Positions 36,247-37,414 of a stretch of DNA of 37,414 nucleotides are shown here, one piece after another. This DNA comes from an uncultured Verrucomicrobiales bacterium (lineage in GTDB: Bacteria; Verrucomicrobiota; Verrucomicrobiia; Limisphaerales; UBA1100), in the NCBI GenBank assembly GCA_913048135.1, contig CAJWVY010000012.1, positions 1-37,414 on the forward strand. The letters are read 5' to 3'. Below the pieces are notes generated by a model. It was not told where the DNA came from and made no database searches. It saw nothing but the letters and a program-made list of their open reading frames with translations. The first letter of the stretch is position 1. Each line of letters starts with the position of its first letter. The position numbers and the translations under genes were made by a program.

Positions 36247-36559
36247 AAAACTCTGGACTTCAGTGCATCCTATGAACTGCATCCCAGCAATCTGATTCTC
36301 TTAACAAAGGAAACATTACACTACCCCAATTTGAATCTGTGCGTTTTATAGGGCTGGTTATGATTGGCTCCAGAGGTAGGACTCGGCGATAATTGCTGCC
36401 AATCTGTGGTTAAGATAACCCGTGATTTTCGACTAATCAAGGGAGCTTAACGACTAACCTCTTACTGCCGCGCCCTACTCTTTGCTGGCAATTCTGCTGA
36501 CAGTTGACTTACTGCTTTGCGCTATAAATAACACACCATTAGGGAAAGGCTCATTCAAG
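36247..36559. other. Intergenic gap, 313 bases
   Basis: No open frame with family likeness, no tRNA and no clear terminator was seen. The main feature is repeat copy B at 36363-36477. The local base composition looks AT-rich compared with the gene clusters to the left. Confidence 0.5.
36363..36477. repeat. Diverged intergenic repeat, copy B
   Basis: Starts with the same 13-mer ATTGGCTCCAGAG (36363-36375) and ends with the same 10-mer CCGCGCCCTA (36468-36477) as copy A, in the same orientation, 115 bases in all against 132 in A. Confidence 0.5.
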
Positions 36560-37414
36560 CTAACGCATCTTCTCGAGCCCAATGTGAGGGAGGTCGGCAT
36601 CTAGTGAATCGGGGTGCATGTATCCCGAATTCTCCCTTGCGTTGTTTCGTGTCATCAACCCCACGTGGCAATCTGCAAAGATGACGTGCGCAGAAGGGGT
36701 ATTGCACACCTCCAATATTCGGTCTCTTGTCATTTTTCCATCGACCACTTCTTTACTCAGCCCAAGGAAGTCATCCATATGCCGGAATGTTACAACGTCA
36801 TCCCAATCACCGAAATAAGCGTCATTAATCCCATACTCTAAATCTCGTTTCCCTCCCCCAATATATCGCCCGGTACGCGGATCGATTTCCTCTGCATACC
36901 AGTTGTTGCGATAACCCGCTATCTGGTTGCTTCCATCAACTGCAGTGCACCGATCGTTAAGATCGTATTGACATGCTTCCTCCATTAGCACAGCCATGTT
37001 TTGAGCACTGGAAAAATTTGCAACACGGCCAACCAAATGGGCATTCATAGAGTAGCTAAATTTGAAGTTACGCCGCTTGGCATGGGTGTCTGCCGGATGG
37101 CGGAATAGACGCTCCAACTCCCTACCGTCCTTAGATCCCAAATAATCGAGAATTTCACTATCTTTCGGCGAAACTGGGTTCAGCCACATTCGGCGACCCG
37201 CTTGATAGCCACGATAATTCTCCGGATACATCCCGTCATTGTTATCCACGTAAAGCTGCATCGCGAGCGCGATTTGCTTCATATTGCTTCGGGCTTTAAC
37301 ATTCATGGCCTTCTTTTTGGCCTTTGCCAATACCGGCAATAACATTGCCGCCAACATCCCAATGATCGCAATCACCACCAGCAATTCAATGAGCGTGAAG
37401 CCTCTTTTACTGAA
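36560..37414 (-). CDS. Type II/IV pseudopilin-like protein, 5' end outside window
   Basis: The frame is open to the window edge and gives 284 residues. Its visible start FSKRGFTLIELLVVIAIIGM carries the prepilin peptidase site (cleavage between G and F) and the hydrophobic N-terminal helix, followed by AMLLPVLAKAKKKA, a typical PVC continuation. The C-terminal part contains SAHVIFADCHVG, similar to the 'H-x9-DG' region common in planctomycete and verrucomicrobial pseudopilins. These proteins are processed at the inner membrane and form secretion pseudopili or unknown surface structures; PVC genomes hold many copies away from secretion operons. Few codons are missing, probably only the short leader. 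Confidence 0.92.
   Translation of the reverse strand, partial: FSKRGFTLIELLVVIAIIGMLAAMLLPVLAKAKKKAMNVKARSNMKQIALAMQLYVDNNDGMYPENYRGYQAGRRMWLNPVSPKDSEILDYLGSKDGRELERLFRHPADTHAKRRNFKFSYSMNAHLVGRVANFSSAQNMAVLMEEACQYDLNDRCTAVDGSNQIAGYRNNWYAEEIDPRTGRYIGGGKRDLEYGINDAYFGDWDDVVTFRHMDDFLGLSKEVVDGKMTRDRILEVCNTPSAHVIFADCHVGLMTRNNARENSGYMHPDSLDADLPHIGLEKMR

Overview
The window looks like a piece of a PVC-superphylum genome, most likely Verrucomicrobiota (Pedosphaera/Limisphaera-like). Grounds: two formylglycine sulfatases, a Tat-exported Gfo/Idh oxidoreductase and a Tat-exported TIM-barrel isomerase, a pseudopilin with the start GFTLIELLVVIAIIG, many exported proteins of unknown role, and few strong Shine-Dalgarno sequences. 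This is inference from gene content; no rRNA or phylogeny is available. No tRNA, rRNA, CRISPR, transposase or phage module was seen.

Layout. 1-5989 (+): a tightly packed operon with the end of a probable acyl-CoA thioesterase, a five-helix membrane protein, a PaaK-type acyl-CoA ligase, and a LolD/YbbA-type ABC ATPase with a 1086-residue FtsX-type permease. 6192-6845 (+): a lone exported LamG-like protein. 6859-10351 (-): a four-gene cassette of ABC ATPase, FtsX/MacB permease, (His-Asp)n lipoprotein and DUF3299 lipoprotein. It resembles zinc-linked ZrgA/DUF3299 neighbourhoods and is the best candidate for an under-described system here. 10443-12464 (+): gap with its own promoter and hairpin, a small hypothetical gene and a YjbQ/UPF0047 gene. 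12469-14866 (-): a large exported protein and mobA. 15058-18690 (+): the translation cluster rpsB-tsf // pyrH-frr, split by an intrinsic terminator and followed by a YlbF-like gene with a C-terminal cysteine cluster. 18701-23350: Tat-exported isomerase (+), secreted S9 peptidase (-) and beta-lactamase-fold lipoprotein (+).

23347-34862 (-): about ten mostly exported proteins in one direction: DUF4832 protein, TolB-like propeller, thioredoxin/CxxCH/PDZ lipoprotein, HExxH protein, secreted nitrilase-fold enzyme, sulfatase, Nudix, second sulfatase, Gfo/Idh enzyme, then a terminator and a one-helix protein. This reads as a periplasmic or surface degradation cluster, probably acting on sulfated and amide-containing polymers. 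34863-37414 (-) is sparser: a small Ala/Glu-rich helical protein, a four-helix membrane protein and the truncated pseudopilin. Its intergenic gaps hold two diverged copies of a 115-132 bp repeat.

Starts were moved inward from the longest reading frame where a signal peptide, lipobox, Tat motif or tight spacing favoured an internal codon; these choices are inferences. Functions were assigned by reading motifs, with no database search.
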